Shown one piece after another: positions 6,286-9,234 of a DNA stretch of 9,234 bases. Numbering within the stretch: the first letter of the stretch is position 1; each line of letters starts with the position of its first letter. The stretch is from Candidatus Luteimonas excrementigallinarum. GTDB lineage: Bacteria > Pseudomonadota > Gammaproteobacteria > Xanthomonadales > Xanthomonadaceae. Under the pieces are notes generated by a model, which worked only from the letters and a program-made list of their open reading frames with translations, was not told the DNA's origin and did no database searches. The position numbers and the translations under genes were made by a program. The DNA lies in assembly GCA_019115725.1 (NCBI GenBank), contig DXCY01000282.1:1-9234 (forward strand), in the 5' to 3' direction.

Positions 6286-7827
6286 ATGAAAGCCAATCTG
6301 AAATGGACCGCCCTGGCCATCGCCATCACCGCGTTCGCGGCCGGCGCTGCCCATGCGCAGGAAAATGGCAACGGCTTCAATTACGACGTCGATGTGGACG
6401 TTGATGTTGATGCCAACGCCAACCTCAATGCCAACGTCGACCTCGACTGGGACTGGAACAAGGAGATCAACCAGCGCCTTGACCAGCGCGTCGACCAGCG
6501 GGTGACCGACCGCTTCGAACGCAACCACACCGAGAACACCACCATCGACCGCACGCACTCGAGCGATACCAGTGAGAGCTTCAGCTCCACGGTGGACATG
6601 GCCTACAGCGCCAGCGAAACCCACAACCTGGAAACCAACGGGGTGTACGAGGACATCAACCGCAACGAGTACGCGCGTTCCGACGTGCGCTCGGAGCGTG
6701 ACGAGCACGGGGTGAGCGTGAACATCGACAAGTCGATCTCGCTCGACTCGGACATCAGCTTCAGCGGTGATCCGACCCTGGAAGGCAACATCGAGATCGA
6801 TTCGGCCGCGATTGCCCTGATCGACAACCGCCAGTCCAACACCAACAACATCGGCATGAATGACATGCTGACCAACGATGCTTCGATTGGTGACGATGTC
6901 GGTTCGGAAGCCTCGGGCAACCTGCAGTTCAACGTCGCCGCCGGTGACAACAACGTGCAGGACAACGCTGCCGCCCTGTCGGCCGCCGATGCCAGCTTCG
7001 CCTTCGGCCTCGCCGACTCGGAGATCTTCGTCAACCAGTACGGCGCCGGCAACATCACCTTGAACCACGGCGTCACCAACGCCGCCGGCCTGTCCGGCAA
7101 CGCCTTCAGCGACGCGTCGGGCAACATCGGCGTCAACGTGGCCGCCGGCAACAACAACCAGCAGAAGAACGCGCTGGCTGCCTCGGTGGCTACCAGTGCC
7201 TATGCCCAGGCGACGGTGAGCTCCAACCAGATCTCCACCGGCAACTACGTGGAGAACGCGGGCATGATGGAGGCGGTGAGCGATACCGTCGACATCTCGC
7301 TCTCCGGTACGGTCAGCGGCGTGTCGCTGGGCGTGGGCATTGGCGGTTACGAGGGCAGCAGCGAAGGCAGCTATGCCGGCGGCGGCAACTCGTACCAGTC
7401 CAGCAACTTCTACGCCGACATGTGGGACGGCGAGCTGCATCCGGAAGGCCCGGTGATCGGCCATGCCGACTATGACATCGACAGCCAGGGTGCAGTGGCC
7501 AACCCGGCTCGTCCGGGCGTGGGTGGCCTGGGCTTCGACAACGTCGAATCCGGCACGTACGAGGGCAGCGAGTCCGGCGACCTGGCGTTCGTCGAACTGT
7601 CCTACAGCGACCTGCAGGCCAGCCTGGCCGGCAGCATGAGCACCACGCAGTGGATCGTGCGTGATGCCACCAACACGGCGGCGCTGTCCGACAGCGCGTT
7701 TGCCAGGGCGTCGGGCAACATCGGCGTCAACGTGGCGGCCGGTACCGGTAACCTGCAGGCCAACAGCCTGTCGATGGCCGTGGCCCAGCCGAGCACGGGT
7801 GGCGGTGGTGGTGGTGGTGGCGAGTGA
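6286..7827 (+). CDS. Exported Fap-like repeat protein, probable major amyloid or adhesin subunit
   Basis: This 513-residue protein has a signal peptide cleaved near AHA-Q (residue 24). Regions in order: alternating Asp/Val (32-57, starting NYDVDVDVDVD); an Arg/Gln/Asp-rich stretch (59-80, QRLDQRVDQRVTDRF); a polar domain to about 200; repeat 1 (207-233, ASGNLQFNVAAGDNNVQDN); repeat 2 (272-301, ASGNIGVNVAAGNNNQQKNA); a 170-residue Gly/Ser/Asp-rich linker; repeat 3 (470-499, ASGNIGVNVAAGTGNLQANS); and a terminal run of eight Gly. The repeats match the signature I recall from Pseudomonas FapC closely enough that homology is very likely. There is no cysteine, and the FapC-type CxxC tail is missing. 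An excellent ribosome site AGGAG (6274-6278) suits high expression. A generic automatic label would be adhesin. Confidence 0.88.
   Translation: MKANLKWTALAIAITAFAAGAAHAQENGNGFNYDVDVDVDVDANANLNANVDLDWDWNKEINQRLDQRVDQRVTDRFERNHTENTTIDRTHSSDTSESFSSTVDMAYSASETHNLETNGVYEDINRNEYARSDVRSERDEHGVSVNIDKSISLDSDISFSGDPTLEGNIEIDSAAIALIDNRQSNTNNIGMNDMLTNDASIGDDVGSEASGNLQFNVAAGDNNVQDNAAALSAADASFAFGLADSEIFVNQYGAGNITLNHGVTNAAGLSGNAFSDASGNIGVNVAAGNNNQQKNALAASVATSAYAQATVSSNQISTGNYVENAGMMEAVSDTVDISLSGTVSGVSLGVGIGGYEGSSEGSYAGGGNSYQSSNFYADMWDGELHPEGPVIGHADYDIDSQGAVANPARPGVGGLGFDNVESGTYEGSESGDLAFVELSYSDLQASLAGSMSTTQWIVRDATNTAALSDSAFARASGNIGVNVAAGTGNLQANSLSMAVAQPSTGGGGGGGGE
7114..7142 (+). repeat. 29-bp identical repeat inside the major subunit gene, copy A
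   Basis: It codes ASGNIGVNVA of repeat 2 and is identical for 29 bases to 7708-7736. It reflects the duplicated amyloid unit. Recombination between the two would delete 594 bases in frame (198 codons). Confidence 0.85.
7708..7736 (+). repeat. 29-bp identical repeat inside the major subunit gene, copy B
   Basis: Second copy of the 29-base identity, coding ASGNIGVNVA of repeat 3. Identity stops at the next base (G here, C in copy A). Confidence 0.85.
7798..7821 (+). repeat. GGT/GGC microsatellite coding a terminal polyglycine
   Basis: Eight glycine codons, including five consecutive GGT (7804-7818), sit directly before GAG-TGA. Gain or loss of whole units keeps the frame and only changes the length of the Gly tail. 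Confidence 0.85.
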
Positions 7828-7893
7828 TCGCCTGACCACCTGATCGTGTGAAGGTGTTTCCCGGTTCGCCCCTGTGACCGGGATGCAACGGAA

Positions 7894-7924
7894 GCCCCGC
7901 TCCGCCTCCCCCGCGGAGCGGGGC
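7894..7924 (+). terminator. Strong hairpin without U-tract after the major subunit gene (partial terminator or mRNA end-protector)
   Basis: GCCCCGCTCCGC (7894-7905) and GCGGAGCGGGGC (7913-7924) form a perfect 12-bp GC-rich stem over a 7-base loop. The following bases (CTCCACTTTGG) give no U-tract, so complete termination is unlikely. It lies between the abundant-subunit gene and the peptidase gene and could protect the upstream mRNA end or reduce downstream expression, giving more subunit than enzyme. Confidence 0.6.
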
Positions 7925-7931
7925 CTCCACT

Positions 7932-7996
7932 TTGGACATGCACGTTGCGCATGCCCTTTGCGTAAGCACTTTGCGCATTCACCTTGAATGTGGACC
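7932..7996 (+). repeat. Five tandem 13-bp units (consensus TTGCGCATGCACY)
   Basis: Units start at 7932, 7945, 7958, 7971 and 7984, each with TTG. They read TTGGACATGCACG, TTGCGCATGCCCT, TTGCGTAAGCACT, TTGCGCATTCACC, TTGAATGTGGACC and match the consensus at 10, 12, 11, 12 and 8 of 13 positions. The array fills the space between the hairpin and the peptidase start. Since 13 is not a multiple of 3 it is not a protein repeat. Role unknown. Confidence 0.7.
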
Positions 7997-8000
7997 CGTG

Positions 8001-8735
8001 ATGCCCCGCCTGACCCGCCCAAGCCGCCCAAGCCGCCGGAGTCTCCGGTTGATCCTGCCGCTGCTGGCCCTGCCTTTGCTGGCGGCGCCGCCCGCCTTTG
8101 CGGCCGATGTCATGTTCAGCGGTGTGCTTCCCCACGGCGCGATGTATTCGCGGCCGGTGGAGAGCATGCGCGAGACGCGCTTTCGCCACCTGGTGCGACA
8201 GCACACCGATTACAGCTGCGGTGCCGCGGCGCTGGCCACCATCCTGCGCTACGGCTACCGGCTGGATGCCGACGAGGCCACGGTGATCGAAGGGATGATG
8301 GGCGTGGCCGATCCGGGCGTGGTCCAGGAGCGCGGGTTCTCCCTGTTGGACATCAAGCGCTACGTGGAATCGATGGGAATGCGCGGACGCGGCTACCGGG
8401 TGGACGAGGCCCGGCTGCGCTCGCTGCGGGTGCCGGGGATCGTGCTGATGGACGTGGCCGGCTTCCGCCACTTCGTGGTGCTCAAGCAGGTGTACGGCGA
8501 CATGGTGGAGATCGGCGACCCGATGCTGGGCAATCGCAGCATCCCGGTGGACGAATTTCTCGCCTCGTGGCCGTCCCGGGCCGTGTTCGTCGTAATAGGA
8601 AGTGACTTTGACCGCAACACCGTGCTGCTCGATCCGCCGTCGCGGCCGAGCGCAAAAGCGCTGTATGCGCGCCAGGGTCCGCTGACCGATGCCGAGCTGC
8701 TCGATTTCGGCTTCACCCATGCGGACCTGTTCTGA
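8001..8735 (+). CDS. C39-family cysteine peptidase, Fap-system type (FapD-like)
   Basis: This 244-residue protein begins with an Arg-rich signal peptide (MPRLTRPSRPSRRSLRL, then a Leu/Pro/Ala core) cleaved near AFA-A (residue 34-35), so the enzyme acts in the periplasm or beyond. It is a stand-alone C39 domain without ABC transporter parts. Gln67 and Cys73 lie in RQHTDYSCGAAALATIL, His157 in GFRHFVVLK, and Asp173 in IGDPMLGNRSIP: a complete oxyanion and catalytic set. FapD of Pseudomonas is also a stand-alone C39 protein, which with the repeat-protein neighbours supports a Fap-like role; its substrate is not shown. The start at 8001 is chosen because it gives a clean signal peptide. The frame could extend to 7932, but that stretch is the 13-bp array. 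The ribosome site is weak. A GTG at 7998 is also possible. Confidence 0.87.
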   Translation: MPRLTRPSRPSRRSLRLILPLLALPLLAAPPAFAADVMFSGVLPHGAMYSRPVESMRETRFRHLVRQHTDYSCGAAALATILRYGYRLDADEATVIEGMMGVADPGVVQERGFSLLDIKRYVESMGMRGRGYRVDEARLRSLRVPGIVLMDVAGFRHFVVLKQVYGDMVEIGDPMLGNRSIPVDEFLASWPSRAVFVVIGSDFDRNTVLLDPPSRPSAKALYARQGPLTDAELLDFGFTHADLF

Positions 8736-8749
8736 ACGGAGTGGCAGGC

Positions 8750-9234
8750 ATGAACACAATCCAGGCAATGTGCCGCACGCTGCTGCTGGGAGGGCTGCTG
8801 TGCTGCGCCCCCGCTCTGGCGGAGCAGGCACCGGCCCGGACCGGCAGTGGCCTGACGGAAATCCCCGATGCGGAGCTCGGCCAGATGCGTGGCCGGTTTG
8901 CGGTGGGCGACAACCGGGTGCTGTGGTTCGGGGTATCGATGATTTCCAGCTGGCAGACCAGCAGCGGGCAGCTGCTGCAGGGCCGTCTGGATATCGGGTT
9001 TGATTTCAGCGATGGCGATCCGGTGGTCAGCTTCACGCCCAACGTGGTGCTGACCGACGAGATGGCGCCGATGCCGGTGGCCAGCGGGCGCAGTGTGGAC
9101 AGCGCCGGGCTGGGCAACGTGGCCGGGCTGGTGCAGGGCGTGCAGGTGGCGGGCGATGGCAACGCCGCCAGCAACGTCACCTCGCTGACCCTGCGCGAGG
9201 GCGATGTGCCCGGCGCGGCGGCGGGCGGCGGTTC
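8750..9234 (+). CDS. Exported protein of the Fap-like operon, 3' end outside window
   Basis: An open frame of 161 complete codons runs off the right edge. ATG at 8750 has CGGAG (8737-8741) at good spacing and lies 14 bases after the peptidase stop. A signal peptide (MNTIQAMCRTLLLGGLLCCAPALA, cleaved near residue 24) is followed by TEIPDAELGQMRGRFAVGDN, which resembles a double-glycine-type leader ending at Gly48-Arg49. Then come beta-rich sequence (VLWFGVSMISSWQT, LDIGFDF, VVSFTPNVVLTD) and, at 119-148, AGLGNVAGLVQGVQVAGDGN.ASN, aligning with the degenerate third repeat of the 214-residue protein. A Gly/Ala run starts at 155. By position it is comparable to FapE, an accessory secreted Fap protein; I cannot confirm that by sequence. 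The two cysteines near residue 18-19 lie within the signal peptide. Confidence 0.8.
   Translation, partial: MNTIQAMCRTLLLGGLLCCAPALAEQAPARTGSGLTEIPDAELGQMRGRFAVGDNRVLWFGVSMISSWQTSSGQLLQGRLDIGFDFSDGDPVVSFTPNVVLTDEMAPMPVASGRSVDSAGLGNVAGLVQGVQVAGDGNAASNVTSLTLREGDVPGAAAGGG

Noticed and set aside
7114..7736. The 29-bp direct repeat as ends of a mobile element
   Set aside because: Both copies are in frame and code the same protein repeat; no transposase or target-site pattern is seen.
7932..7996. CRISPR-like reading of the 13-bp repeats
   Set aside because: The units are too short and directly contiguous with no spacers.
7932..8000. N-terminal extension of the peptidase from a TTG at 7932
   Set aside because: It would bury the signal peptide 23 residues inside and run through the 13-bp tandem array; the ATG at 8001 gives a normal signal peptide.
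6172..8031. 619-codon open frame on the minus strand across the repeat-protein gene
   Set aside because: It overlaps genes with signal peptides, ribosome sites and family motifs on the plus strand; its product is a His/Val/Gly-rich string without any recognisable domain, typical of a GC-rich antisense shadow.
7602..8831. 409-codon minus-strand open frame opposite the C39 peptidase
   Set aside because: The plus strand holds a complete C39 catalytic set; the antisense product has no coherent domain and crosses several gene boundaries.

Overview
The window looks like chromosome of a GC-rich gammaproteobacterium of the Xanthomonadaceae (Stenotrophomonas, Xanthomonas, Pseudoxanthomonas or a relative). 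The main pointer is the tonB-exbB-exbD1-exbD2 order with two tandem exbD genes, known from Xanthomonas campestris. The genus is inferred; no search was run.

Left part (1-2105, plus strand): the 3' end of tonB, then exbB and two exbD paralogues, closed by a strong intrinsic terminator. These form the inner-membrane energy-transducing complex for TonB-dependent outer-membrane transport. Middle part (2166-4759, minus strand): a two-domain PLD cardiolipin synthase, a small membrane protein, and pdxJ (pyridoxine 5'-phosphate synthase).

Right part (about 4836 to the window end, plus strand) is the most interesting. Five consecutive genes encode Sec-exported proteins: a small Gly/Ala-rich protein, a 214-residue and a 513-residue repeat protein, a C39-family cysteine peptidase, and a protein cut off by the window edge. 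The repeat proteins carry units of the type ASGNIGVNVAAGxxNxQxNxL. As I recall it, this is the signature of the FapB/FapC functional-amyloid subunits of Pseudomonas, and a C39 peptidase (FapD) is also part of the Fap system. I therefore read the locus as a divergent Fap-like functional amyloid operon. A FapF-type outer-membrane secretion pore would be expected downstream, outside the window.

The 314-base gap between the divergent cardiolipin synthase and the operon is a compact control region. It holds a near-consensus sigma-54 promoter (5022-5036), a consensus-matching IHF site (4991-5003), and four copies of an 11-bp palindrome GGTGTWACACC. Two of those copies abut to form a perfect 22-bp palindrome. 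This is the classical layout of enhancer sites, a DNA bend and a -24/-12 promoter. Other notable signals are five tandem 13-bp units just before the peptidase gene, a U-tract-free 12-bp hairpin after the major repeat-protein gene, and double-glycine-leader-like motifs in the first and last proteins of the operon that could be substrates of the C39 peptidase.
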